A stretch of 64,000 bases of DNA from Anthostomella pinea. Its lineage: Eukaryota; Ascomycota; Sordariomycetes; Xylariales; Xylariaceae. The position numbers were made by a program, and so were the translations under genes. Shown here piece after piece: positions 44,744-56,123 of this stretch. The notes under the pieces were generated by a model. It was not told where the DNA came from. It worked only from the letters and a program-made list of their open reading frames with translations, and searched no databases. The DNA is taken from positions 4,960,001-5,024,000 of the forward strand of contig CAUWAG010000003.1 in NCBI GenBank assembly GCA_963556695.1. Direction: 5' to 3'. Each line of letters begins with the position of its first letter. The stretch's first letter is position 1.

Positions 44744-46659
44744 TCAACGTACGCGGAAGACCTTCTCCTCCACCCCCTGCGCAACTTGTTCTCCGATCTC
44801 ACCATTCGTCAATCCGTGAACGTAGGCGTTCCCAATGAATTGAAATTCATCACCCACTGGGCGGAATACAAAGGGTTGGCGCGCAAAATGTACCACCGCG
44901 ACGATATCGCCTTGTCTCATGGTCTGTGGTCCTATACCAACTCTGCCGGTATCGGTAGTGAAGAGACGACGGTTTCCGCTCTTCTGCAGGAGTGTCTCCC
45001 GGAAGTCCACTGTCTAGGTCTGGCCCAGAAGCTTTGAAACTGCCGTAGTCCTTCGGCTGCGGACTGGTCTTGCCGCGGAGGTAATACCATGTGCATAGTA
45101 CGTGGCGTAAGTCAAAATGGGAGAAGCCTGGATTCGTTCTGAACGCCATATCCTCTGCAGCACAGAGGAGACGAAGCAGGCTGCTATCATCTCGACTATC
45201 CCAACATTCTTTCTTGAAGATCTCGCCGACTTCTGAAACCTCACCCCCTTCAACACCAAGTAGGGAAAGCACATCGCCGTCGATGTCTTGTCGCAGTAGT
45301 GAGGCTGCAAATGATCCTCTAATTGGAAGGCCAAGGTCACTAAACAGAGGCAAGGGATATGGAGACGTGTCAAACCGTGCATCGAATGCTCGGTCCCAGC
45401 GTACCGTCCAGGAGCAGAAGTCGGACTCAGACTCTCCGTCTGCTCGATGAGTCAAGTGGTCTAGAGGTTTCAAGTCCTCCCTGTCCAGTATCGCCAAGCG
45501 GGTAGCATTGCGCATTACCTTTGGCAAGGACAGCGTATAGTTAGGCTGCATCAACAATTGCAGATCCTGGTGCAGTGGCTTCCCACGTTGCTTGACAAGG
45601 CCACGGAGTTCGAACGTTCCGGGTAACAGATCTTGCTGAGCCCGTTGCTCAAGAAGGCCAAACACGCCGAACAAGTGGTCCCTTGGGTCTGTTGCAACGA
45701 GCTTTTGTGTTGATAGGAGTAAATCGAATAAAGTGGATTCGTAATCCATCCTCCTATTGAATCCTTGAGCATGGTCTATAGTATCAAACATGGGGACAGC
45801 GTGGGGAAAGCCCGCAGAGTTAGCTATCTGCACCACTGCAGGCGTTGAGCGATAGTGAAACTGAAGCCAGCGTGCTGCCCTCACGACGTCCAGTAGGTCG
45901 AGTGTGAACGAGCCACAGACACATGTGTTATTGGGCGCCAATGTTGCTTCTTGAAATACCCATAGACGTCTGATGTAGCAATAAATCAGCATGATTCGTT
46001 AATGTAGCGCCGTAGTACGCTCACCCAAACCAAGGGCTCGAGTACAGATGCGACAGAGCCTCGACATCAAGCTCGATCGGCAATTTGTCACTCGTGTAGG
46101 GTTTAATTCCGCCACAGCCGTACAAGACGTCACGGAGGTTCTTCGCGTTGCTAGTCTTGGCGCGCATGTCTTCCAAGATATCATGCAGGTTCTTCAGCGC
46201 AGCCTGCATGAAATGATCATCTTCGCCGAGATGGACGATGTTGCCCATCGAATTTTTGTAGATAGCCGCCATCATTCCGACCTGCTGCCCACGTTCAGGA
46301 AGGTCGTCTTGGTTGATGCAGATAGCATCAATCCACAGGCAGAGCGTTGTTTCCGAACTGCGCAGACGACGCAAGACTCGCTCGGATGAGGCAGGTACAG
46401 ACACCGCGATAGATTCTATCACGGTCTCACCACGCTGGTTTGGATTTCCCCACACGTATGAGATGGTCTGATACTGAGGCTTCGGCTGGGTCTGTAGCGA
46501 GGCGTGCTTAAGCGTGCATAGCAAAGGATCCGTTCCTTTCCCTGGTCCGAGGTACAGCAAACGGATTCCGCTGATGGCGGTGTCGAGCGGTTGATATGGA
46601 TGTTTGCCGTTTGTATCAAGGTCTCGGATAGCCGCCACCGCTGCGCTCTCGTCAGACAT
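44744..46659 (-). CDS. HET-domain protein 2, apparent frameshift near its C-terminus
   Basis: HET-type incompatibility protein of the longer class. Exon 1 46659-46025 encodes MSDESAAVAAI, then PKPQYQTISYVWGNP, TLCLWIDAICINQDDLPERGQQ and IYKNSMGNIVHLGED, the HET signature blocks. A 55-nt intron (45970-46024, GTGAGC...CATCAG) joins to SSPWFGRLWVFQEATLAPNN in phase. Exon 2 from 45969 continues with DPRDHLFGVFGLLEQRA and on to about 45015. There the frame runs off into unrelated sequence. The conserved C-terminal block (ETLLQKSGNRRLFTTDTGRV, IGPQTMRQGDIVAVV, FQFIGNAYVHGLTNGE), ending at 44744, continues in another frame. No intron of normal size with good sites bridges them, so a 1-nt indel (mutation or sequence error) is likely. 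About 620 aa if repaired. Confidence 0.75.
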
Positions 46660-49600
46660 AATGACCGATGTTTGGTAGTTGACGCTCTGGTTTGCTTGTG
46701 CTAGGGTCCTGTTTCGGCGGTGAGCATGGATTTTTAAAATTCATGTCAAAAGCATTGGAGAAGAGCGCCTCCTCACTGTTCGGCCTCAGCCTTGCCCAAG
46801 TCGTGCTTGCCATCAGACCTCGGTCGGCTATACGCGGGGAGCTCGAACAGCACGGTCATATTATCCGGTACTTGTTCTCGCCATCGCACACCACCAAAAT
46901 CCGACTGCGGCTCTGCAGCATCCCGGCGCCCAGGCTCCTTACTATCGGAGAAAAGAACCGGTCTCTTTAACAAGCAGATCGAACGTTGGACCGACTAGCT
47001 GACGTCGGAATAACGACCGCCACTGTGAGAGCTGCTGGCAGGCTATACGAACAACTTCGGTCTCAACCGAAACTATCACGAAGCAATTACGTATACGGTG
47101 CTGACCAGCGCTCACTTGCTTCGACGTTAGCATGTACAACTGGTACTGTCATGAAGATGATGTTTCTTCGTCCGAGAACAACGCAACGCACACAATAACC
47201 TCTACCCCGGATAATGCCTGACAAGACGGCAAAGGCTGCAAATATTTTCTTTGGCAATGGTGTTGGATGAAGCCGACTAGGTCGCCTACTTGCCGTCAAC
47301 GAAGAGGAATATTTCAATTCCGAACCATCGTCCAGTAGGATCACGAGCAGAGCTTGGCTGTCCAGATAAACACGTACCTACCAACCACCAGCATAAACCA
47401 GCGTGTGTCTGCGTGAACGACTTATAAACCGGAGGTCAGACTCGCCAACCACCGCCTTGCATCCAAAGGCCTGTTGCTCGAAGAGGGGAATACGCGCTTG
47501 GAAAGCTGCTGGCGATCACGGGTTGCCGGGCGCGAAGGCGTAGTGGCGCCAGTACGGGTTGAGCAGCTTCAGCATGTGTTATTTATCTCTTGTGCGTATA
47601 TACGCGTTTCGAAGCTTTGATACTCCGCAAGCCGCCTTCGGCAAGATTACCGCTTATATTGCGTTCCGTGCCGCCGAACTCAAAAACCGGACGATGCAAT
47701 TGGGACGAAAATGCGTAATAACCTAGGTAGTCAAGGTTGTTAGAGTACCTGTTGATAGCTCTCCTGACGTGCTTCTCGGTGCGAGTCACGCTTGGGGTGA
47801 ACCCGAAGCCGCAGACATACTGAGCTACCGACCCCTTTTGAGATTCCCGAGGTACAGTAGGATATGCCTAGCATGGCTGACAAGCATTGGGCAGATAGTT
47901 CTTCATCCTGCAAAGCATCATTAACATGTGACTGATGGGGAGTGACCGCATGCGTTACTGCTCAGGCACATACGTGGATAATACTGTCAAGAAACACGGT
48001 GTCCCTGGAGATGGTGGGAGGAAATCTGAAGCTGGCGAGTACTTCACCTGTTTTGAACTATACCAGCAGGACCGGACTAGACCACCAAACCAAAGTCTAC
48101 AACAGTCTCTCCGAGACTCGAGATCGCAACCATGAGGCCGCGCACCAGTGAAGTATGACCTGACGCTCCGAAGCACTCGTATGCGCATACTTCCTAAAGG
48201 CGCTCCAAGTCTAGTATGACCCTCTTGGGGTAGGGTGAACTATCCAGCCCTTGCCCAGATAGACGGACATGTGCTGAAGCCTACCTAGGTATTTTTTGGA
48301 CATCAGCTGCTAGGCCCACAAACCCGGCTTGATATCGACCAACTCCAGTGGTAAGCAAACCTCTGTTGAGTCATTAGGGGTAGCTCGGGAGTCTGCGTTG
48401 GTTCAGCACGATTGCTGCGTCGGGCACAACACTAAATCGAAGGACCTACCCTCGTGGAAAAAAGAGAATCTGGATAGCTTACCCGTTGGCTATACGTGCT
48501 CCAGGACCAGGGTGAAGGCAGCTCAGCCTCAAGTTTCTCCAACCTGACGCACACTACATACACGCTCCGAGCGGCCGCGCCTTGGCCGCCAAAGAGTCGC
48601 AAGAGGCGCGCCCGCATACGACAAGCGGTGGCCCGCCAACTAGTTACGAACTAGAGTCTAGGCCGAGGGGTTTGGACATTCCGCCCGCGAGAGTTCCCAC
48701 CGTTCCAGGAACCGGTCCCCATTGTCGGATGAATGTGGTTTAACCGATCTGCTAGACCTCGCGACGGACCCCGTATTCACCCAGAGAGGAAAGAGTGGCG
48801 CGGAAGATCGTGGGAAATTACATGAGCTTGTGCAGACGCGTCTGGCACGCACACCCGATGATTACAAGTGGATATGGATTGTGACGAAAACGACCCCTAG
48901 TGCAGAAATCGGGATGCTCGGCGCTCGCCCGCCATCCATGGCAGATGACAACCTGCAGTCAGGCCAATATAATAATATTGCAGCGGGCCCGTTGGACGGT
49001 TGGACCTGCATCGAGGGGTTGCAGCTGCAACTCGGAGTCAACTCCCGTCCTTGCAGCGAGACCAGGGGGCCAGGTTTCGATGAACTCCAGGGACAACGGG
49101 GGGCCATGAGTTCAGTGTGGAAGTCCCGTTGCATAACTATGTTGTGCCTTCCGCCTGCACAGCAGCGGGATACCAGGGCAGCAGGGATACTTGATTTCTG
49201 TAACTCGAGAAGAAGTCGAAGCCGCGTCGATCTTGTAAAACTACGGTAACGCGGGGGTCTGTCTCACTGGCTGACGCAGAAGGATGCCACTGATGAGATA
49301 AACCGTGTGCCGCTGACGATGCGCCTTCATTGCCAGATAATGAGGACATTGGGTAGGAAGAATCCTCCGAGCCGAACGAGAACTACCGGTATTCTCCTTA
49401 TTAAAGGCGAAAACAGACTGCAGCACTGCAGAGACTGCTTGCCGTAGCCTGCGCACTGCGTAGGTCGGGTATGCAGTAGATTGTAGATGCACAATCCTCG
49501 ACAAACCCCTCCCGGGCCTTCGTTCCCTGGACCCTGGCTGGCGATGGGAGCCGATATTGTGCAGGGTTGCGGTGCAGGGCGCGCACAGGGGTTTTAGCTT

Positions 49601-51331
49601 GGCCTCTGCCGCAACTGGTCACCAACCCGCGATTGGTAAATTGCAGTGGAGGTCAGGGGGGATCTGGGGATTGAAGCAAGAGAAGAGAAGAGAGAGACAG
49701 ACGCTGTGCTGAGGGACACTTGTGCTCGTCTTCCTACCGTGCCATATGCCACTGGTTTTCTGTCCCATTCCCATTTACACCGAGACTGTCTCGACCCGGT
49801 CTAACAATTCTAGATGAGAGTTCTTGGGAACACAAGAACGATCCCTGCCTGGAGGTTGATGAAGGAGCGGGATCGACGCTTTTTACAATGAAGTTCCATT
49901 GCCACTTGGACCAGCTGCGAACCACCCGTGCTATTTGGATCCACATATGATGTACCTAGGTAATCGACGCGACCGCCAGTGCCCGCTCGAGCCAATGGAT
50001 TATGGCAGGTGGGGGTTCTGGAACGCCCCCAGGCCGCACGCCGAAAGCACCTGCAAGCACTTGCCCTGCATGAGCCTTGAGAGATCCTCCCCCCCCTCAC
50101 CTGTCGGGTCTGTCCACGCGCCATGCTCGCCAATGACCTCAATCCACCTCGTCTGCAGTTGACTGATTGATGATTGATTGATTGACCGATAATTGATCGA
50201 CCGAGTGAATGAGAGCCCGTCTGCCAGTCAACAGTGAGCACTTTGCTGCGACCGTTGGGCTTTCGTTGACGATTCCCTCCCTTTCTTTCCTTTGCACTCT
50301 CGACGCCAGACACCAGACGCCAGACGCCAGATCGTAATAGCCCTGGAATAGCCCTTCGACCCAAGGTTGGTAGGCTACCTGACTTCATCTTAGTGTGACA
50401 CAGCTACCACTACTCGCCTCGCTCGTTCTGCCATCCGTCCTTTGTCGCTCATTTGGCATTTGCATTTGACACCACGGAAAAGTCTCGAACCCATTCCCCA
50501 ACTTTAGCTCCTGTCGCAGCTTCGGACTTTTGGAACAGAGATTAGACCTGCGCCAAAAACAATAACACGAGCAAAAACACGACCAAAACACGACCAAGCG
50601 ATTCTCCGAACGAGCACATGCCCAAGCGAACGACCACCCGCTGCAATACCTCCTGATCTCATTTGTCCTGCGAACCCTGCAATTCGGCTGCCTTCCAGTC
50701 ATTTATAGCCAGCGCTCGAAAGCCATAGCCACTATACCCTCTGTTGGACTTATCCCTATCGCAAATCCCGACTACCACGGGACCTTTAATTCACCTGGGC
50801 TTCCGGTATGTCTTCCATGGTCTACCATATTGTTGATACCGCTCTTCAGGCACCACCAACTAGTTGCGTTCCCTGACATCTAGAACTTGTCAAAAGTTAA
50901 CAGCTCCGCCTCGCAGATAGCCGCAAACCCAATTCACAACCCACCCGGGTACTTGTCGACGCAACCGCAGTTTTCGTATTACACCGATAATTCCAGCCAT
51001 CGGCCCTGTGCGCTGTCGTTTAGAGCAGTTTGGCTTCTTGAATTCACCCAGCAGACCGCTTCGCGACTCGTCGAATAATCGTGGAATGCTCTACGGTCCA
51101 GTCTTGTGCCCATCTCTCTATCATAAGTTCTGGTTATGGTAGGACGAGGGCACCTATAATTTGGGTACACATTCGACTCGCCTCCCGACTCCTTCGAGGC
51201 ATACCTAGGTCGAAGTTTGGCGGTATTGCTTGACGCTGAGCGCCTCATGGAGCCTTGATACCTGCGGAGCAGCCAACACAACGCCCACACCGATTACTCG
51301 TCGAGAACAGACGATCCCGACTCCCATCGCC
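46660..51331. other. 4.7-kb gene-poor region and kinesin promoter/leader
   Basis: No supported gene. Short ORFs, including a 175-codon one at 48722-49249, lack domains. The last kilobase is probably the kinesin leader and promoter. A 19-codon ORF at 47516-47575 (-) has markedly coding-like codons and may be a relic. Confidence 0.5.
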
Positions 51332-54300
51332 ATGACTACTTTACCAAGACCGCGTGCCTCCAATGGACCTCAAAATGCGGATCTGCCCGCCTTACCTGTC
51401 TCCAAGACCCGGAGAAGCACTGGCGGCATCGCTACTCCGAGCAATACTCTGAGTACACCCCGGAGTGGGCTGAGAGCGCCATCAGCAAACGTCCATGGGG
51501 GACCACCCCCAACCCCGGCGCCTACCATGGCCCTCCCGATACCGAAAGGCGCACATGGTGTGAATACTGGCGGTAGAAGTATCAGGAAGACAATTAGCAT
51601 CAACTCTTTTCCACAACCACCAGGCCGCATGTCAAGTCTACCTCCTAGTCCGCTATCTGGAGCAATTACCCCCGGGAGGAAATCTCGGACGCCTCAAGGA
51701 ACACCGAAGATTGGCTACCAGGCTGCCAGTACACCGAGCCTGCTGAATGGCAGCGGGGAAGGAAAATCGTTACTGGGAGGACCTGGCGCGAGGACGTCGG
51801 ATGGGCTCTTCAGTGTTGGGTCACCCCCTCAGAGCCGTAGCTCCTCAGCCCAAGATTCGTATTCGACGTCTGCTACCACATTCGACGATTCGGTCGATGC
51901 TAGCGGTGCCGCCGACACCACCACCACCCCCGAGAAGCGAGCCTCCAAGGGCTTAGACGGCAAAGGCAATGTCATTGTGAGTGTCAGAGTGCGACCTGAC
52001 GCTGGCAGCAACAGTGGGAAACCGGACGGCGAGTGGATGGTTGATGGACGGCGGTCTTTGGTTGCGTACCGGGGCCGTGAAGGGGGTGACTACATTTACG
52101 GTAAGCTTGTTGTTTACTCAAATGTCGATCTTGCAACTGACTTCTTGATAGACAATGTGTTTTCGACACACGACGACAACAGTCGAGTATATGATCACAG
52201 TGCGAAGCGTCTGGTTCGCAGAGTCATGGAGGGTTACCATGGCACCGTCTTCGCGTATGGTATGACCGGTACGGGCAAAACTTTCTCAATGCAGGGTACC
52301 GCGTCTTCTCCTGGTGTAATTCCTCTCGCCATAACCGATATATTCTCGTATATTCGTGAGACACCTTCGAGGGAGTTCCTGCTACGTGTCAGCTATCTCG
52401 AAATCTACAACGAGAAGATACATGACCTCCTCAGCATGCCTACCGGCAATACCGTAGGGGCCATGGGTGCGCAAGAGGAGATCAAGCTACGAGAAGACAG
52501 CAAACGAGGCGTCTATGCGTCGCCGCTGAAAGAGGAGATTGTGCAAAGCCCCACACAACTGCTACGAGTGATCGCCCGTGGCGACCAAGCTCGGAGGACA
52601 GCAAGTACACAATTCAATGCCAGAAGTTCTCGCAGTCATGCCGTGGTGCAGATCGTCGTCGAGAGCAGAGAACGCATACCCGGAGGCTCGAGCGGTGACA
52701 GCAAACGCTCAGCACTGCCGCCAGGCGGTGTCCGCGTTTCCACGCTGAGTTTGATTGATCTGGCAGGTTCAGAGAAAGCTGCTGAATCTAAGGAGCGGCG
52801 AACGGAGGGATCCCACATCAACAAGAGTCTGTTGACTTTGGGTACTGTCATCTCTAAGCTATCAGAGCACAAGGATAAAGATGGGAAAGCTGCCGACAAA
52901 GATGGAAAGCACTTGCCCTACAGGGACAGCAAGTTGACCAGACTGTTGCAAGGCGCACTCTCTGGAGACTCGCTAGTGAGTATCCTGTGTACCATTCAGA
53001 CGGGCGCTGCAGGGAGTACTGCTGCGGCAAATAGCCATACGGCGGAGACTCTGAACACACTCAAATTCGCGTCACGAGCGAAGAACAATATCGTAAGCCA
53101 CGCCAAACGAGCTGAAGAAGCCCTCGGTGCCGGAGGGGAGGGTGGTGCTAGGGTGCTCCTCGAACGCTACCGAATGGAGATTCAAGAGCTGAAGACGCAA
53201 CTTGATTCGCAAGCCAAGACCAGCGGTAACAAAGTCGAAGAAGAGGAAAAGGAAAAGGACGAGGAAGAAGAGCGGGCCCGAGAGGAGGAAGCCAAGGCAA
53301 GACATGAGGAACAGATGTTGGAGATGCAACTTGCACGCACAGCGTTGAAGGAGCGCATCGACCACTTGAACCGTCTGATCCTCAGCTCGAAGTCGACCGG
53401 GGTCAACTCAAGCGGCACCTACAGCGCGCTTGGTATACATCAACGGTTCTCCCAGAGCTCTTTCCGAACGTCGGTAGCCACGTCGAATGGCAGCCGCCCG
53501 CTGTTGGAGAGAACAGGGTCTATGGGATCTTCATCCTCCACTATCGGCCGGAGGTCCGCTGGACAACGCAACTCGAGTGGAGGGGCGCCGGCATCGAACG
53601 AGGACGAGGATAGTCTGGGTGATTTTGGTGATGGTGTCGCATCTCTCCAAGCGCAGAACCAGGCCCTCCAGGCCGACCTGTCTGACAAGACTCGCTACAT
53701 CGCGACGCTCGAGAAGAGGCTGCTGCAGGCTCGACGTGCCAGCTCATCGCGGACCTCGGCGGGGTTCTCGGCATCAAATAAGGGAATCATGGTCGGGGAG
53801 GATCACAGTGTATCGACCATTATCAAGGAGAAGGATGCCGAGATCGCGGAGCTCCGTGCGAGACTGGAAGACAAAGACCGAATGTTAGGCGCTCTTCGTG
53901 GCGCAGCTCGCTCGAGAGAGGCTGCCGAGGGAATCGATACATCGAGGACTGAGGCTCGCGCGTCTTTACTGCGTGAAACGAGAAGCCCGCCACCTCAGGC
54001 TGCCGAGGGAATCGATATGTCGAGGATCGAGGCTCGCGCGTCTTTACTGCGTGATACGGTAAGCCCGCCACCTCAGGCTGCCTTGCCAGATCCACCAGCC
54101 GCTGGACCTAAAGGCCACTCACCGGTTCGGACACGCGGCAAAAGCGTGGATGAGATGAGTCGGATACTTGACGAGATGATCCAGGACCGCGTCGAAACCG
54201 GTCACATTGTGAAGGGCGTACGTGGTAGTGTACGGGTCGCCAATGATGGGAAAGCCGGTCCATTGATGGAGCCCATCCAGACAGGCCTCGAACCATTGCG

Positions 54301-54352
54301 AGGAAGTCCGATTATCGAGAGCGAGTCGAAGCAACTGGCCTTGGAGGTATGA
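51332..54352 (+). CDS. Kinesin-7 motor protein, KIP2/KipA type
   Basis: Microtubule plus-end-directed motor of the Kip2/KipA group, which carries plus-end proteins and steers hyphal growth. Exons 51332-52100 and 52152-54352 give 989 aa. The 51-nt intron is divisible by three and stop-free, so it would read through if retained; removing it joins IYDNVFSTHDDNS. The start is the first in-frame ATG. The N-terminal 210 residues are Ser/Pro/Thr-rich. The motor (about 213-570) has NVIVSVRVRPD, P-loop GMTGTGKTFSMQG, LEIYNEKIHDLL, switch I NARSSRSHAVVQ, switch II LIDLAGSEKA and TLKFASRAKN. A Glu-rich coiled coil lies at about 590-690, with a shorter one near 820-860. The tail carries a 26-residue tandem duplication and TRGKSVDEMSRILDEM. 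Family firm; KIP2/KipA rather than CENP-E is inferred from the long N-extension, motor position and size. Confidence 0.93.
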   Translation: MTTLPRPRASNGPQNADLPALPVSKTRRSTGGIATPSNTLSTPRSGLRAPSANVHGGPPPTPAPTMALPIPKGAHGVNTGGRSIRKTISINSFPQPPGRMSSLPPSPLSGAITPGRKSRTPQGTPKIGYQAASTPSLLNGSGEGKSLLGGPGARTSDGLFSVGSPPQSRSSSAQDSYSTSATTFDDSVDASGAADTTTTPEKRASKGLDGKGNVIVSVRVRPDAGSNSGKPDGEWMVDGRRSLVAYRGREGGDYIYGKLVVYSNVDLATDFLIDNVFSTHDDNSRVYDHSAKRLVRRVMEGYHGTVFAYGMTGTGKTFSMQGTASSPGVIPLAITDIFSYIRETPSREFLLRVSYLEIYNEKIHDLLSMPTGNTVGAMGAQEEIKLREDSKRGVYASPLKEEIVQSPTQLLRVIARGDQARRTASTQFNARSSRSHAVVQIVVESRERIPGGSSGDSKRSALPPGGVRVSTLSLIDLAGSEKAAESKERRTEGSHINKSLLTLGTVISKLSEHKDKDGKAADKDGKHLPYRDSKLTRLLQGALSGDSLVSILCTIQTGAAGSTAAANSHTAETLNTLKFASRAKNNIVSHAKRAEEALGAGGEGGARVLLERYRMEIQELKTQLDSQAKTSGNKVEEEEKEKDEEEERAREEEAKARHEEQMLEMQLARTALKERIDHLNRLILSSKSTGVNSSGTYSALGIHQRFSQSSFRTSVATSNGSRPLLERTGSMGSSSSTIGRRSAGQRNSSGGAPASNEDEDSLGDFGDGVASLQAQNQALQADLSDKTRYIATLEKRLLQARRASSSRTSAGFSASNKGIMVGEDHSVSTIIKEKDAEIAELRARLEDKDRMLGALRGAARSREAAEGIDTSRTEARASLLRETRSPPPQAAEGIDMSRIEARASLLRDTVSPPPQAALPDPPAAGPKGHSPVRTRGKSVDEMSRILDEMIQDRVETGHIVKGVRGSVRVANDGKAGPLMEPIQTGLEPLRGSPIIESESKQLALEV
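53921..54076 (+). repeat. 78-bp tandem duplication inside the kinesin tail
   Basis: Two adjacent 78-bp units (53921-53998 and 53999-54076) encode near-identical 26-residue repeats beginning AAEGID and ending SPPPQ. A few substitutions separate them (for example TSRTEAR against MSRIEAR). The unit is a multiple of three, so the frame is kept. Confidence 0.9.
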
Positions 54353-55089
54353 GACCTTGCGAGACCCAGAAAGCAGTATCATTTATCGTGTTGAGAAGCA
54401 AGGCGGCGTTCCGGTTACTCGTGTCGTTTGGTTTATACCCTGTCCATTTTACCTGTTTGCTACGATTCCCGAAGGGTCCCGAAGCCGAAGAGGTTGACGG
54501 ATGTCTTTGATTGCTTCCGACCCGTCGGACAATGACCGTGTTTTAGTATCAACGAGGTGGGGAGCGTGGGGAGTGGTTGTGGCGAGCAAGTCATGGATGG
54601 GGGTGGGAGTGCAGCCAGCTCGGCTTTTTGTGGGCGTTCGTCTTGTATATTATTGATGGCTGTGCCCAGCCTGAGCTCATTAGCAAGCCGAGCTGAAATA
54701 TGATCCAATGTATGCAGACCAGTACCAATCGACGGATTGGAATGTCCGCCTCTGTTACACGCAGCAAAAGCCTCGATCCAACTGGGAGGATCTGGCATGC
54801 GCATGATGTTTGGCCATCAGCGGAGAGTGGGGGAAATTCGTGGTTTATGCTATTGTTCTTTGCTCGACGGCACGGCATGCCACTGTCATGCGCGTCGGCC
54901 AGAACCAACAAACGGAGTTGATTTGCAAGCCAGTTCCCTCCCGCGTCCGTCCCACCTTCGGCCAACTGCAGTTGGACCCTGACAGCGTTGCTCTTATTTT
55001 GGTATGATCATTTCCATCGTGATACTCGCAAACGCGTGAGGTACCAGGTTGGGGTACAAAATGCCGCCATCTGCTACACTGACCCGCCA
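54353..55089. other. 3' flank of kinesin
   Basis: About 735 bp between the kinesin stop and the AT-rich element; no supported gene. Confidence 0.55.
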
Positions 55090-56123
55090 TAAGTCTCCGA
55101 GCATTCCCGCATTTACACCACAATGCCCTACCTTTACGCTTTTATAACTAAAGACTTAAAGCTTTTTAAAATGAGATATTATAAGAAACTGTGAGATTCT
55201 AGTAGGGTCACAAGCCTTGGGGGTGTGAGCGGTCGCTGCAAATGTTGTTGTCATTCTCAAGTATGCTCGGCAGGGCTAATCTACAGCTAAATACCATACT
55301 GCACCATGCCAGGGTGTATCCACTGTTCCCTTGACAGCCCCCTAGTGGGTACTGCACCTAAGGGCACCATATCTGGGATCCAACATCTGACAGAAACTAA
55401 TATTTGAAAATGCTGAAGTTTTCGTAACTAATTTCTAAATATTTATTTTCTTAGCGACTAAAATATTAAGAAATAGATATATAAAAGTAAAGTTTAAAAT
55501 CTTAAATCTGTCACGAAGCGTAAATAGGATGAGGACATAAAAGTCCTGATTGCACTACCTACGTGTAAGAATCTCTTGGTGGGGAGGGAAAGAAGGATCT
55601 GACCCGCCAGCCAATTCTGGTGGGATTAATGATCCTTCCATCCGCCCCACTATTACCTAGCCTAGTACAGTTGTGGCCACACGTCTTGTGCGCCAGGTCA
55701 TGTGATGCTGCGCACAGGCCACCCTGATGGGTTGACAGACTTCCAGAAGGTCAGACCGTCACAAAATCTTAAATCTTAATAAAGCTATAAGAAATGCTTA
55801 AAAAAATCGTATAAGTCGTAATAAAGTTATATAATATTAAATGACATGTAATACACATATAAGACGAAAAACCTTATGTGATAGATTTAAAAAAAAATAG
55901 ATATGTTAGAAAGTTATTTTTATCGAAAATTTAACCTTTAATAAAGTAACATTTACGACCTTTATCTTTAAGATGTCAAAGTTTTTAAATAAACCATTTT
56001 AATATTCCAGTAAATTTAACTATATGTACTATAAGTACTTAAGTTATATTTATTTTACTCGATTTACCACGATCGCGTAAAGTTGGGGTGTTTTGGTGTA
56101 AAACAGGGATGCTCGGAGACTTA
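55090..56123. mobile_element. RIP-like AT-rich transposon relic with terminal inverted repeats
   Basis: Terminal inverted repeats of about 48 bp lie at 55092-55139 and 56075-56121. The outer 12 bases, AGTCTCCGAGCA, are perfectly mirrored, with more matches inward. TA flanks both ends (55090-55091, 56122-56123), as for Tc1/mariner/pogo elements. The interior holds long stretches made almost only of A and T with many TA dinucleotides (55140-55190, 55400-55520, 55760-56060), unlike anything else in the window. Patches of normal composition (about 55200-55380, 55540-55750) lie between. No transposase ORF survives. RIP is the inferred cause. At about 1.03 kb it could be a deleted copy of a Fot1/pogo-type element. 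Confidence 0.8.

Noticed and set aside
44043..44747. A 234-codon minus-strand ORF after HET gene 2
   Set aside because: Begins within a few bases of the end of the HET frame and has no domain or coding-like pattern; other frames over it are also partly open.
45013..45043. A GT...AG stretch that could repair the HET frame as an intron
   Set aside because: Only about 31 nt, too short for a fungal spliceosomal intron, and no branch site fits; a frameshift is more likely.
48722..49249. A 175-codon plus-strand ORF
   Set aside because: No recognisable domain, weak codon pattern and an overlapping open frame on the other strand; could be an orphan gene, but not supportable.
51230..51331. Upstream extension of the kinesin frame
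   Set aside because: It opens with TTG, not ATG; the first in-frame ATG is at 51332 with a good context.
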